Shown: positions 44,739-55,021, counted from the stretch's first letter. The stretch: 64,000 nucleotides of DNA from Alistipes sp. (GCA_017517705.1 JAFWYM010000025.1:1-64000); one strand, 5' to 3'. The notes: a model not told the origin generated them from the letters alone. Numbers and translations: made by a program.

Positions 44739-47700
44739 TTATTCAGGATTACCAGGGTAATAACTGTCTACATTGTATGACCACGTAGGTCTAAAAAGTG
44801 ACCCACTTCTTTTCTGCTTATATTCAGCATCCGTAAAACTTCCTCCTGTCCAACTTATAGAGTTTCCTTGTTTTACTTCCTCTGTTATCGTTACTGATGC
44901 AAAATTTAGAGCATTAAACGTGAGAGTTCCCGCGCAGTCGTTAACGTGAGTGAGGTCAATACCAAATAATTTAACATCCACACCAATGTAATATGCACAT
45001 CCAACTACTTCGCAGTATTTTCCACTTGCATAATTGTGGCTATATTTATTAGTACTTGTTGCTTGTATTCCATTGTATGAGTTCCCACTTACAGTGTAGT
45101 CTGATACTGTAATATTATAATCACTCCCTCCCTCTTTTCTTTCGGATACAACATCGCCAATAAACTGATTTACGTGTCTGCCTGCAACGTCAGTATTTCC
45201 TTTTGCGAAGATCTTGACACCAGATCTATATGGGTCGTTAATATTAAAATCTGCACTATCCCATACATTCGCTACAACGGGTTTGTTGTCTTGTCCCACA
45301 CAATTAATTTCAGTGTTGGTTACGCTACAATGATCTATTGTCGCGGTTTTAGACTTAATAAATCCAATAAGCCCTCCACACTCTCCATTAGTATACCACC
45401 ACTGCAAACAATTGACTTCAGCTGTTGAAGGAATTTTACCAACGCCGAAAAGTGATGTAAGACCAGACACACTCTGTACACTCGATAGGTTAAGTGTATA
45501 TCTTCTGGGCAGGGTATAGTAATTGGGGACACCTGGCTCATAGTTTTCAACTACGTATTTGTCGACAGAGCAGTCTTTCATTTTGAAATTTGTCGAGCCA
45601 ACGTATCCAATGGCACCACCCATTTTACACACTGCATATACTGTTCCATTCTTGAAATGTACGTTTTCCGCTGTGTAGTCGCCACCTGTATGTGATACCA
45701 GCGTTCCAGCGTATGCATTACCTGCTCCACCATCGTCAGTAACACCGTATGCAGGTGTAGGTATATTTGTATTGTGAACATTCTTAATATATGCACGTTC
45801 AAATGTAAGATTTTTATGCGTCGTAGTACCACTCGCTGTCTGAATAAATGCAGCACCAGTGCCATCGTGCACCATATCTACATACAAGTCGTATAGTGTG
45901 TGCCCTTGGCCATCAAGGTTAGTGATCGTGCGAATAGGATTAAACTTATTCTTCGATTTCGTGTAGCTACCTCCAAGGTCTACATCACTCTTGAATGTTA
46001 CCGATGAGTGAGAGCCCTTCTGCAAATATGCCAAATCGAAGGCCGAGTAGATTGAAGTAGAGCCATCCTCTGTTAGGGGCTCGACCGTCGTTATGCCATC
46101 CCACTTGGGTACGAAGAGCTTATCGCCGAAATATACCGTGCCACGGTGGTACACCTCGTCGCCAAGCATAGCGTCGTACTTGCTATCTACGGGCTCGAGC
46201 CAGCAGCTCTGCTGTGCCGCGGTGTAGTGCGATACGTAGTCGTCGACACGTGTTGTGGCGTTATCGACAGTGCAGTTATCCTTGATGATCAGCGTCTCGC
46301 CACTGTCGTAGCCACTGAAGAGACCCACTAAGTGACCCTCGCTGAGGCTGCCCGCGGCAGTGACGTCAGTGAGCTGGCAGTTGTCGATGGTGACGCTATA
46401 TGTCACATCGCGGTTTGTCTCGTCGGCACGTCCGATATATCCTATAAGGCCACCCGCAGCGCCATTTGTCGTATTTACGCGGGCGTTGCGTATCGACACA
46501 TTGCTGTACGTCACGTTGTCGCCATTGTCGAGCTTTACCTCGTCGAGGAGCACACCCACGTGGCCCGTGGTCGTGTCGTCACCGACGGTGATGGTGTCGA
46601 CGTTGAGGTCGTGAATGGAGAGGGCCTTGTCGATGGTGAAGAGCGAGTTGCCATCGACAACGACATTCGAGATGCTCTTGTTGTTACCATCGAAGTCGCT
46701 GACCTGTACGGGGAAGGGTTTGACAACGTTGCCTCCCATATCCATATCTGTCGTGATGCGTATCTTGTTCTTACCCTTCGTATCTTCGTTTTGTAGCACC
46801 CATGCGAGCTCCTCGACCTCGTTCAGAACAAGCCATTCGCCATCGATGGTCATAGGCTCAACGAGTGTAGTGCCATCCCAGCCGCCTGCGAGCATCTCGC
46901 CACGCAGCGTGGTGAGGTGGCCGCGCTTGAGTTTAACGTCGGTGATGGGGTCGAGGGCGTTGATCTCGTTGTCGCTACCATCGAGGAATGACGCCCTGAT
47001 GCCGATGTTCATACCATCCTTCGGGACGATGAGGTAGTCAACAAGCACCGTCTGGTTGGTCTTGAGCTGGTCGCCATCATCGCCATCCGTGTAGTTGAGG
47101 GTTGTGGCCGTGAGCGTGTGCGTCGTATTGTTGTCGGTGGTCGATGCCTCGCCCGTGGCTATGTTGAGCGTGTTGTAGAGCGTGCCGTCGTATGTTATCT
47201 CCACCTTGTCGGCCTTGGTGTCGGCGTCGGTGGCCATCATGCGGAGCTTGGCAAGGGGGCGTGTGAGGGTGGCAGTGAGGGCCTTATTGCCCGTAGCCTC
47301 CCAGTCGATCACGCCATAGAGAGCGTCGCGCGATTCGTCGTTGAGGCCATACTCCTCTTTGAGTGTTACGAGGGGTAGGTTCTCGGTGTTGTAGTGGAGG
47401 TCCACGCCCATGCCGTCGGCGCCATACTCCTTGACATAGTCCGCCCAGAGGTACACCTTGTATTCACGGCCGGCGGTGACCTCGAGGTCGAGCTTTATCG
47501 AGGCTGTGAGATCGCTCCTCTTGGTGATGAAGTATACATCCTCGTCGGCAATATCGTTGGCATTGTCGCCCGTGCCATAGGCCTTAGCTATGATACGTAG
47601 CACATAGCCATCAGCGTGACCATCATCCTTGAAGTCGACATTCACCGTGCCTCCCAAGGCGCTATCTACGGCGCGCGTTGTTCCTGCAAGGTTGGGGAGT

Positions 47701-47831
47701 ATGGCGTCGATAGTCATCGTGGCGATGCCATCGTCGGTGCTACCACCCACGTTGTCTATATCGCTATCGTGCGTACAGCCTACGGCGAGGATAAGGCCGA
47801 GGAGTAGTAAAATGAAGCCTCTGAGTCTCAT
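44739..47831 (-). CDS. DUF6562 fimbrillin-like lipoprotein with long beta-helix-like C-terminus
   Basis: 1030 residues. The lipoprotein signal ends in LAVGC (Cys 19). The N-terminal part (about 35-320) matches its two neighbours: an ATRAV-like Arg site, AGREYKVYLWADYV, DLHYNTE, NDESRDALYG and TLTRPLAKLRMM, the DUF6562 pattern related to fimbrillins. From about 335 the protein turns into irregular Gly/Asn-rich repeats (GGLIGYIGR, GHLVGLFSG, GGAIGYVGS, GGLIGFIKS), a GLUG-like beta-solenoid. Base composition changes: 37 of 60 bases are G/C at 46561-46620 but 20 of 60 at 45001-45060, suggesting that the last ~410 residues were acquired separately. Confidence 0.75.
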   Translation of the reverse strand: MRLRGFILLLLGLILAVGCTHDSDIDNVGGSTDDGIATMTIDAILPNLAGTTRAVDSALGGTVNVDFKDDGHADGYVLRIIAKAYGTGDNANDIADEDVYFITKRSDLTASIKLDLEVTAGREYKVYLWADYVKEYGADGMGVDLHYNTENLPLVTLKEEYGLNDESRDALYGVIDWEATGNKALTATLTRPLAKLRMMATDADTKADKVEITYDGTLYNTLNIATGEASTTDNNTTHTLTATTLNYTDGDDGDQLKTNQTVLVDYLIVPKDGMNIGIRASFLDGSDNEINALDPITDVKLKRGHLTTLRGEMLAGGWDGTTLVEPMTIDGEWLVLNEVEELAWVLQNEDTKGKNKIRITTDMDMGGNVVKPFPVQVSDFDGNNKSISNVVVDGNSLFTIDKALSIHDLNVDTITVGDDTTTGHVGVLLDEVKLDNGDNVTYSNVSIRNARVNTTNGAAGGLIGYIGRADETNRDVTYSVTIDNCQLTDVTAAGSLSEGHLVGLFSGYDSGETLIIKDNCTVDNATTRVDDYVSHYTAAQQSCWLEPVDSKYDAMLGDEVYHRGTVYFGDKLFVPKWDGITTVEPLTEDGSTSIYSAFDLAYLQKGSHSSVTFKSDVDLGGSYTKSKNKFNPIRTITNLDGQGHTLYDLYVDMVHDGTGAAFIQTASGTTTHKNLTFERAYIKNVHNTNIPTPAYGVTDDGGAGNAYAGTLVSHTGGDYTAENVHFKNGTVYAVCKMGGAIGYVGSTNFKMKDCSVDKYVVENYEPGVPNYYTLPRRYTLNLSSVQSVSGLTSLFGVGKIPSTAEVNCLQWWYTNGECGGLIGFIKSKTATIDHCSVTNTEINCVGQDNKPVVANVWDSADFNINDPYRSGVKIFAKGNTDVAGRHVNQFIGDVVSERKEGGSDYNITVSDYTVSGNSYNGIQATSTNKYSHNYASGKYCEVVGCAYYIGVDVKLFGIDLTHVNDCAGTLTFNALNFASVTITEEVKQGNSISWTGGSFTDAEYKQKRSGSLFRPTWSYNVDSYYPGNPE

Positions 47832-48168
47832 TATGTTGCTCTCTTTTTGTTATCGTAATGTTGCCACACGCAGTGCTTCGAGCCATCATCGTCATGCTTT
47901 CAGCCCGCTGTGTGACACGGGGTGTGGCGTCACTCATGCCACACCATGGTATATATCGTACGGGTGTCTGCAGTCCGTAGGATTTTCATATCTTGGGGCT
48001 CTATTAGAGCCGTCTGCGAGTGCTCTGCCGCCTATGTCGGCTATGCGTGGCACTCTGCCGTCATCGCGAGCGATGACACGCGCCACTATGGCGCTAATGG
48101 TAACTACCACCCTCGGGGCGAGTCCCTGCCCGCCCCATAAGTGGTTGTTGTGTGGGTGTCGAGGTATT
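47832..48168 (-). other. Gap between two DUF6562 genes
   Basis: 337 bases with no credible gene. The only clear structure is a GC-rich hairpin shortly after the stop of the 320-residue gene on the minus strand (GGGGCG at about 48133 against CGCCCC at about 48115), without a T-tract. I see no promoter match. Confidence 0.35.
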
Positions 48169-49131
48169 TTACTTCTCTACCCAGTTGCCGCTGCCATCCT
48201 GCTCGTATTCGATCTCGCCGGTGATGCCGTCGACTATCGTACACTCGATATTGGCAGTGCTTGTAAGTGTTGCTCCCTTAAGCGTTGTGAGCTTGTTGGG
48301 TCTCACGGGGATATCGGTGTTTACCACCATCGTGTATATCTCCGCAGTGTCATCCTTCGAGGTGAGCGAGAACTGTATGGTCGTGGTATCGCCACCGAAG
48401 AGGTATGCCGTAAGGAGTGTGAGTTTATCTCCCGATGCCTCATTGCCATACTCCACGATGCTGGCTCCAGTGTTGGCCGATATGGTGGTGCTGAGAAGCT
48501 CGCCAGTCTTGAGGTTGTAGCCCGCAGGCAGCGTTGCGCAGCTGAACACCACGTTGTCGGGCTCCTGGCCAAACGATAGCTTCTTGGCATCGGTAGTTAC
48601 CACGCGGAGCTTACCCATAGGACGGGTGAGGTTGAGTGTCACGCCTGTCTGTGTCTTGAGTATTGTGGCTGAGCCACAGTAGGCATCACGGCTCTCGTCG
48701 TTGACCTTCACGCCATCCTTGTATGTTATGGCAGCGAAGTCCTCTGTGTTGTAGTGCAAGTCCGTACGGGTGCCCTCCTCGACGAAGTCGGCCCATACAT
48801 ATACCTTGTAGTCGCGACCCGCGGTGAGTGTTATCTCCTTGGTGTAGTTGTCGCCATTTGTAACATCCACAATACGATCGAAGGCCATCTTTGTGCCATC
48901 GTTGGCGTCGTATACCTCTATCTGGTAGCGAAGGTCGTACTTCGCCCAGTCGATATTCGACTTGCCACTTGTGGCGCTATCGTTGTTGGCACGTGTCTCC
49001 ACCTCGGGGAGTGCTACGCTTAGGGTCACGCACTTCTGGCCACCGATGTTAACATCGAGCTCACCTTTGGGCTCGGCGCAGCCAACACATGCTGCAGCTG
49101 CCGCTAAAAGCCAAAGTCTCTGTAGTTTCAT
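48169..49131 (-). CDS. DUF6562 fimbrillin-like lipoprotein (single-domain form)
   Basis: 320 residues. The lipoprotein signal ends in CVGC (Cys 18). The whole mature protein is the domain shared with its neighbours: ELDVNIGGQKCVTLSVALPEVETRA, ELTAGRDYKVYVWADFVEEG, NDESRDAYCG, LNLTRPMGKLRVVTTD, and RPNKLTTLKGATL near the end. The ETRA site resembles the Arg site where fimbrillin precursors are cut in Porphyromonas-type fimbriae, but assembly here is unproven. It lacks the beta-helix tail of the other two, so it may be the stalk or base component. Confidence 0.75.
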   Translation of the reverse strand: MKLQRLWLLAAAAACVGCAEPKGELDVNIGGQKCVTLSVALPEVETRANNDSATSGKSNIDWAKYDLRYQIEVYDANDGTKMAFDRIVDVTNGDNYTKEITLTAGRDYKVYVWADFVEEGTRTDLHYNTEDFAAITYKDGVKVNDESRDAYCGSATILKTQTGVTLNLTRPMGKLRVVTTDAKKLSFGQEPDNVVFSCATLPAGYNLKTGELLSTTISANTGASIVEYGNEASGDKLTLLTAYLFGGDTTTIQFSLTSKDDTAEIYTMVVNTDIPVRPNKLTTLKGATLTSTANIECTIVDGITGEIEYEQDGSGNWVEK

Positions 49132-49179
49132 ACCTATATATATATTATAGGGTTACTTTAGGGGAAAATATTTTACCCT

Positions 49180-49205
49180 ATGCGGGGCAGTCTCCCACCC
49201 CGCAT
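49180..49205 (-). other. Intergenic hairpin between DUF6562 genes
   Basis: ATGCGGGG (49180-49187) pairs with CCCCGCAT (49198-49205); right beside it GGGGAAAATATTTTACCC (49161-49178) is nearly self-complementary. On the minus strand these lie between the 1101- and 320-residue genes and could lower expression of the downstream gene. Confidence 0.5.
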
Positions 49206-49218
49206 GGGTTATAGAGGA

Positions 49219-52200
49219 TTACTCTGTTACAACGTTGCTCCAGTCTGTAATCTTGTTGATTGTGCCGCATACACCTGCAACACCAGTGTTCTCCTTGCAA
49301 GTGCCACTTACAACGATATCACAGTTTGCACTACCGATGAATGCGCCGCAACGAGGACCCTGAACCTCGAATGTGTTGCCAGTAACGGTGCAGTTTGTAA
49401 TCACCGTACTAGTTGCGAAGTAGCCGATTACGCCACCGCAGTGACCCTTATAGTTTACACCATTATCCTCGGTATACAAACTCTTAATGTTAGAGCCAGT
49501 TACTGAGCAGTTAATAATCTCTACTGCTGAAGCGCTACCATCCTTAAATGCTACCAAGCCACCTACATACTTTGCTGAACCGATGTTGCAACCCACAACG
49601 TGGCAGTTGGTGAGTTTATGATCCTTCGCTGAGTGAGCCTCCATAAAGCCGATAAACGCAGCAGCTGAATCCTCACCGTCGACATTCTGTGCTGAGAATG
49701 TAGCATCGGCAATCGTCAAATCAGAGATATTGAAATTGTTGGTATCGCCAAAGAGGGCTGCCTGAGTCTTGTTAGTGATGCTAAAGTTAGAGATAGTCTT
49801 GTTATTACCCTTAACTACAATGCCGTCCTTAATGATAGGATTAATCTCTCTACCCTCGAGGTCGATATCAGCAAGGAATGTAAGACCGGTAACATCGCCC
49901 ATACCGCGCTCGTTGATGTACATAAACTCCTCAACGTTGGTAATCTGGTAGGCACCATCAACAACAGCAGGTACGAGGATACCATCAAGTACCTCCTTAA
50001 CCTTGGTGTCTGAAGGAATTACAACACACTGTGCATCCACAATAGCCTCGCCATTGAGCGTACAAGTGTTCATCTCAACGAGGTTCTCGCCGCTCTGCTG
50101 GTAGTCGTATGCAAACTTAAGATCGTTGAACTTTGTAGACTGAAGCGTGTTGCCCTCAATAGTGAATGCAACATTGTTCAAATCATAACCATTAGAGATC
50201 TGTACGCCTGCAGCATAGGGTTTGCCCGATTTTACAGCAGGATTGATGATTGTGTTGTTAGTGAACTTTACTGTCTCAAGACCATTGTTCTTGTTACCAT
50301 AGATCTGAACAGAGTAACGATACTGGTCAACGAAGGTACAGCCGTCGATCTCAACATTAACCTTAGAGTAGATAGGACGGAAACCGTTGCAGTTGAATGT
50401 ACAGTTCTTGATGGTACAGAACTCAGGATAGTTGAATGAGTAGTAGTATACGCCACCATCGTCGTAAAGGTTGAATGTACAATCCTTAACGTTTACATAA
50501 GCACAGTACAAACCGATACATGACTTATCAGTGTGATTATCTACGTGACCCTTATCTGTTTCAAGGCTGCCAGTGTAGTTGTTAGAGAACTCAATGCCCT
50601 CAATGTTAACTACGCCACCGCCAGTGATACCAACCTTACCATTGATCTTTGCACCGTCCTTGTTTACAGCCTTAAGTGTAAGACCCTTGTTAATATGGAA
50701 ACCACCCTCGTAAAGACCGTCAGCAAGAGCAATCACAGCATCTGCCTTAACAGTTGCAAGTGCATTCTTAAGCTCCTCAGCATTCTTAACCACTGTTACG
50801 TCTGATGCGGGAGTGCCCTCGATAACCTTAGAGCCACCCTTAACCGTTACAAGGTCAGCATACTGCTTAGCATCCTCGTCAACCCATACAGCGTTGATAG
50901 GATCGGCTGCAACCTCATTGATGTCGACATTCTCGAGAGTGATGTCTGCACCTGCAGATGACTTAACAAGAATTGCTGCCTTCTTATCTGTCTTGAACGA
51001 TGTGTTGCTAACATTCAATGTGGTCTTAATCACTGTGCCACCGTTCTGCTCAATATACTGATCGTCAATCTTGATACCGCGAGGTGATACAAACGCACTA
51101 TTTGCGATGGTTACGTTCTTGTTGAACTTAGGACTAATCCACATAGCATAGTAGTCGCGAGTCTCGTTGAACGAGCAACCGTCGAACTTAGCTGTGCGGC
51201 AACCATTAAGGGCAACAGCACCGTTGAACTTAACGTTGTTAGCCTCTACGTCAATGTCTAAAAGGAGATCATCAACATCCCATGTGTTAGCGCTGTTGCC
51301 ATCTACGATAACAATGTCAACGTCATTGAGATAGAGTTTAGCCTCGGGATTAACAGCTCTAAAGTAGTAGTCGTATGAGCTCTCAAGAGTGATCACGGGA
51401 CGCTCGGCAGCACGTGTGTATGCTGTACCATTGATGGTGATAGACTTAGTGTCTGCGCCACCGAATATGAACTGGCCACTAAGCTCAACATCCTCAGTGA
51501 GAGTTACCTCGATAACCTCCTCGTTTGCCTTGAGAAGATCGACGATATTCTCCTTGTCAGCCTCGTCACCACCCTCAGTGATATAACCATCGAAGCCATC
51601 CACGACAGTAACCTCGAAGCCCTTACCGTCGGTCAAGAGATTACCCTTGATGGTGGTGAGGTGGTTGCGCTTAACGTTGATATCTGTCTGATAGCCATCA
51701 GATACGATAAGCTTAGTCTTTGCTGCATCCTCATATACCGCCAAGTTGAACTTAACGATGTCGTTATTTGCAAAGATGTAGTCGGTAAAGAGCGTGCGGT
51801 CAGCACCATTTGCTACATCCTCGTTGTACGATGCGATAGTGTACTCATGAGTCTTCTTCTCAGTGCCAGCCTCAGCGTATGTACCCTTCACTGCGTTGAA
51901 TGCGGGGCGGTACTCAGTGGTGTACTCCAAAGTAGCAGCTACGGGAGTGATGTTGAGGTGGTTAAGAAACTCAGTGTCGGTTGATACCACGCGGAGCTTA
52001 GCGAAGGGACGCTTAAGGTTAAGGGTAATGTCCGACTGACCGTTGAAGTCCTTGATAAGCTCGGTAGTGGTGAAGGCATCACGGCTCTCGTCCATAGCTA
52101 CCCACTCGCCCTTGAGTGTTACGTTCGTGAGATCCGATGTGTCGTAGTGGTTGTCGGTGTCTGTCTCACCGTTAACAACGTCGGCCCATACGACGAAGGT

Positions 52201-52524
52201 GTAGTCGCGATCGGGTACAAGACGTACGTCGAAGGCTACCTTCTTGCCATCGCTATATGCAACCTGGCGGTCGTGTGATGCTGCGCCTGTTGCATCGTAG
52301 ATTTTAAGGATGTAACGCATTGTGGCATCGCCAGCCAATACGCCGTTGTCGAATACGCCAAGAGCGCTGTTCAAGCCTCCGGCACGTGTCTCAGTCTCGG
52401 GGACTGTTACGTTGATTGTAACGGCCTGCTCGCCACCGACATTCACATCGAGGCCCTCGGGCTCGTTCTGGCACGCTGCTAATCCAAGCACAAGTGCCAC
52501 CAAAGCGAAAAATTTTGCTTTCAT
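49219..52524 (-). CDS. DUF6562 fimbrillin-like lipoprotein with right-handed beta-helix C-terminus
   Basis: 1101 residues. The lipoprotein signal ends in LAAC (Cys 18). The N-terminal domain (about 25-310) has the shared motifs: LDVNVGGEQAVTINVTVPETETRAGG, RLVPDRDYTFVVWADVV, MDESRDAF, LNLKRPFAKLRVVSTD and VKRNHLTTIKGNLL. After a linker comes a long series of irregular strands with 'GCSFNETRD', 'DCTFNLYDDGGVYYYS', 'NCTFNCNGFRP', typical of parallel beta-helices, then GLUG-like units near the end. Probably a surface adhesin or fimbrial tip protein. The first gene of the cluster, it has a promoter about 280 bases upstream. Confidence 0.75.
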   Translation of the reverse strand: MKAKFFALVALVLGLAACQNEPEGLDVNVGGEQAVTINVTVPETETRAGGLNSALGVFDNGVLAGDATMRYILKIYDATGAASHDRQVAYSDGKKVAFDVRLVPDRDYTFVVWADVVNGETDTDNHYDTSDLTNVTLKGEWVAMDESRDAFTTTELIKDFNGQSDITLNLKRPFAKLRVVSTDTEFLNHLNITPVAATLEYTTEYRPAFNAVKGTYAEAGTEKKTHEYTIASYNEDVANGADRTLFTDYIFANNDIVKFNLAVYEDAAKTKLIVSDGYQTDINVKRNHLTTIKGNLLTDGKGFEVTVVDGFDGYITEGGDEADKENIVDLLKANEEVIEVTLTEDVELSGQFIFGGADTKSITINGTAYTRAAERPVITLESSYDYYFRAVNPEAKLYLNDVDIVIVDGNSANTWDVDDLLLDIDVEANNVKFNGAVALNGCRTAKFDGCSFNETRDYYAMWISPKFNKNVTIANSAFVSPRGIKIDDQYIEQNGGTVIKTTLNVSNTSFKTDKKAAILVKSSAGADITLENVDINEVAADPINAVWVDEDAKQYADLVTVKGGSKVIEGTPASDVTVVKNAEELKNALATVKADAVIALADGLYEGGFHINKGLTLKAVNKDGAKINGKVGITGGGVVNIEGIEFSNNYTGSLETDKGHVDNHTDKSCIGLYCAYVNVKDCTFNLYDDGGVYYYSFNYPEFCTIKNCTFNCNGFRPIYSKVNVEIDGCTFVDQYRYSVQIYGNKNNGLETVKFTNNTIINPAVKSGKPYAAGVQISNGYDLNNVAFTIEGNTLQSTKFNDLKFAYDYQQSGENLVEMNTCTLNGEAIVDAQCVVIPSDTKVKEVLDGILVPAVVDGAYQITNVEEFMYINERGMGDVTGLTFLADIDLEGREINPIIKDGIVVKGNNKTISNFSITNKTQAALFGDTNNFNISDLTIADATFSAQNVDGEDSAAAFIGFMEAHSAKDHKLTNCHVVGCNIGSAKYVGGLVAFKDGSASAVEIINCSVTGSNIKSLYTEDNGVNYKGHCGGVIGYFATSTVITNCTVTGNTFEVQGPRCGAFIGSANCDIVVSGTCKENTGVAGVCGTINKITDWSNVVTE

Positions 52525-52796
52525 AGATTTGTTAATTAAGTGTTGTATGTGTTTGCTTTCAGTCTTACACCTTACGCACGGCTACGCCTCGCAGCATCGC
52601 CCAACCTCGCCCAACTACCATAGTAGGTCTGCAACTACTACAACAGTCGAACCAAAAATTGAGCATCCCCGCACGTTATACTCGCGAGCGCGCGTAATAC
52701 ACTGCTACACAGCGCAATAGGGTCTATATGCCGGAGGTGGTCTCTGCAGTTCGACCAACTCTCTGATATGTTACCCATTACACGTAACTCGCTAAT
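52525..52796 (-). other. Long 5' leader of the DUF6562 cluster
   Basis: The sequence between the predicted transcription start (about 52796) and the first start codon has no protein gene. It includes GC-rich, structured-looking sequence near 52680-52760 (CGCGAGCGCGCG) and the stretch CCTACTATGGTAG. A long leader is unusual here, where other promoters in the window lie 20-110 bases from their genes. Confidence 0.4.
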
Positions 52797-52802
52797 ATGT
52801 TG

Positions 52803-52834
52803 CAAATATATATAAAATGGTACGAAACACCAAA
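52803..52834 (-). promoter_or_regulatory. Promoter of the DUF6562 cluster
   Basis: Minus-strand TTTG (52831-52834), 20 nt, TATATTTG (52803-52810): exact -33/-7 pair. Confidence 0.72.
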
Positions 52835-52965
52835 CAATTTCAATGAAAAGTTTCGCGCGCGCGTATTATTAATTATGTTGCTCTGCCTTTACGGCGCACC
52901 GCTTTTCACGTCGCGTGATGCTTCGTTGCGATACGATAGCCGGGCCGTAGCGATGGGCTAATCAT

Positions 52966-53005
52966 TAAAAAAGGCTATCCCCGAGGTGGTTGGCTCGGGG
53001 ATAGC
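52966..53005 (-). terminator. Terminator of yidC
   Basis: GCTATCCCCGAG (52974-52985) pairs perfectly with CTCGGGGATAGC (52994-53005). On the minus strand it is followed by CTTTTTTAATG. Confidence 0.93.
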
Positions 53006-53033
53006 GATTAGTGGCGCGTGGCGCTACGTCGTA

Positions 53034-54965
53034 TTAGTGACGTTGGCGGCGCTGCTCGCGATTGAGGGTCTCCTGCTGCTGGCGCAGAGCCTCCTCGTAG
53101 CGCTCCTGGAACTTCGACTTCTTCTTAGGCTTATGCGAGAGAAGCTTCTCGCGCACCTTATCGTCGTTGACGCTGCGGCGGATGATGAACATAATAAGCA
53201 TCGTGAGGAGCTGTGACAAGAAGTAGTAGTAGCACAAGCCCGACGAGAAGCTATTCATCACGCAGAGCATCATTATAGGCATGAAGTAGACCATCATAAA
53301 CTTCATCATACCCGCACCGGGCTGGCCCGCCGTAGCTGCCGCCTGCTGCTTATAGGTGAAGAACGAGTAGCCGAAGATCGAGAGCGTCATGAGCAACGCA
53401 AAGAGGCTCACATGGTCGCCATAGAAGGGTATGTTAAAGGGTAACTCAACCACGCTATCGTACGACGACAGGTCGTCCGCCCACAAGAAACCCTCGCCAC
53501 GAAGCTCGATGCTCGCAGGGAAGAAGCGGAACATAGCCCACAGAATAGGCATCTGGATAAGCAACGGCAGACAGCCACCCATGGGACTCACGCCAACCTT
53601 CTGGTAGAGCTCCATAGTAGCCTGCTGCTTCTTCATGGCATCCTCGGGGTTGGGGTACTTCTTGTTGATGGCCTCCATCTCAGGACGTATGGCGCGCATC
53701 TTGGCAGTCGACATGTAGCTCTTGTACGTGAGCGGCAGGATGACAAGCTTAACCAAGATGGTGAGAATAAGGATGATGAGGCCGAAGCCGAGGCCGTGGT
53801 TGCTAAGCCAGTGGAATACAGGAATAGTGACGATGCGGTTGATCCAGCCGATAAGCCAGCCACCCATGGGGATAAGGTCTTCGAGGTGTGTGGCCTCGCC
53901 CTTGAACTCCACGCCCTGCATAATCTTGAAGTCGTTGGGGCCATAGTAGAGGGCAAGGTTGTACTGCTCCTGGCCGGCAGTGTGGGGGATGATCACACGT
54001 GTGTCAAACTCCTTGACAAAGCCCTGCTTGTCATCCTTGGCACGTCGGAAGCTCATACCCGCGTGGATGACATCCTCCGAGATAAGTGCCGACGAGAAGT
54101 ACTGCTGCTTGAAGGCCACCCAGTTGAGGCCACGATGATGCTCACGGCCGCCATCAGTGTCGATCTCATCCATCTCCTCGTCCTCGTTTGAGTAGTAGGC
54201 TACGGTTGTGGCCATAGCCTCATTCTCGAAGCTGCGCTCGTTCTGATTGCCGCGGTTATTCCATTGTAGGACAATCTCGTTGGCGCGGCGCAACATCGGG
54301 TCGATGTTATGCTGGTTGATGGTAAAGTCGATGAGGTAGTCACGGCTCGGGTTGCCGGTGTTGTAGAGCGTGTAGACATACTGCACATAGCCGTTATTGT
54401 CGATGGGCAGCGTCATGGTAACCACCTGGCGGTCATCCTCCTTCGTGACCTCCGAGGTGAAGTAATAGTCGTTGGTATTGAGCGACTTGTCGCCCTGGTG
54501 GTGGTGAACATCCAGGCCGAAGCGTGCCGAGCCGGGTGTCATCATCTTCACCTTCTCGGTGCGCTCGCCCTCATCGTAGCGCGTGTAGTTCTCGAGCGTG
54601 ACATCCACAATCTTGCCACCGTGGCTGTCAAAGACGACGGTCATAACATCGTTGCGCAACGTGTCGAGCTTCGAAACGCCCTCGCGTGCAGCGTAGAGCG
54701 TAGCGCCATGGCGGTAGAGCTCAGCATTCATCTTCTCGGCCGCAGCCAATGAGTCGCGGTACTCTCTCTCCTCGGGCGTCATCGCCTCCTCAGCCATGCG
54801 TGCAGCCTCAACCTCGGCAGCACGCTGTGCTTGAGCGAGCTGCTCCTGGCGAGCCTTCTCGCGCGCAATCTTCTGCTGCTGCTCCATCTCGTTGCTCTGG
54901 TAGAACGAGAAGCCAACGAAGACAGCAATCATCAGCACAATGCCAATAATAGTATTCTTATCCAT
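53034..54965 (-). CDS. yidC: Membrane protein insertase YidC
   Basis: 643 residues. An N-terminal membrane anchor (IIGIVLMIAVFVGFSFYQ) is followed by a charged coiled region and the large periplasmic domain (about 85-360). The conserved 60KD_IMP insertase core has LVKLVILPLTYKSYMSTAKMRAI, MGGCLPLLIQMPILWAMFRFFP and the final helices, with a basic C-terminal tail (KPKKKSKFQERYEEALRQQQ). It inserts and folds inner membrane proteins, with SecYEG or alone. It lies 56 bases downstream of pyrG and is probably cotranscribed, ending at a strong terminator. Confidence 0.96.
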   Translation of the reverse strand: MDKNTIIGIVLMIAVFVGFSFYQSNEMEQQQKIAREKARQEQLAQAQRAAEVEAARMAEEAMTPEEREYRDSLAAAEKMNAELYRHGATLYAAREGVSKLDTLRNDVMTVVFDSHGGKIVDVTLENYTRYDEGERTEKVKMMTPGSARFGLDVHHHQGDKSLNTNDYYFTSEVTKEDDRQVVTMTLPIDNNGYVQYVYTLYNTGNPSRDYLIDFTINQHNIDPMLRRANEIVLQWNNRGNQNERSFENEAMATTVAYYSNEDEEMDEIDTDGGREHHRGLNWVAFKQQYFSSALISEDVIHAGMSFRRAKDDKQGFVKEFDTRVIIPHTAGQEQYNLALYYGPNDFKIMQGVEFKGEATHLEDLIPMGGWLIGWINRIVTIPVFHWLSNHGLGFGLIILILTILVKLVILPLTYKSYMSTAKMRAIRPEMEAINKKYPNPEDAMKKQQATMELYQKVGVSPMGGCLPLLIQMPILWAMFRFFPASIELRGEGFLWADDLSSYDSVVELPFNIPFYGDHVSLFALLMTLSIFGYSFFTYKQQAAATAGQPGAGMMKFMMVYFMPIMMLCVMNSFSSGLCYYYFLSQLLTMLIMFIIRRSVNDDKVREKLLSHKPKKKSKFQERYEEALRQQQETLNREQRRQRH

Positions 54966-55021
54966 TACAATGTTTTAATTTTCAATACACTAATTGCCCT
55001 AACGTATGTTGGGGCCAATTA

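Noticed and set aside
52525..52834. Invertible promoter for the adhesin cluster
   Set aside because: I found no inverted repeat pair flanking the promoter and no site-specific recombinase gene in the window.
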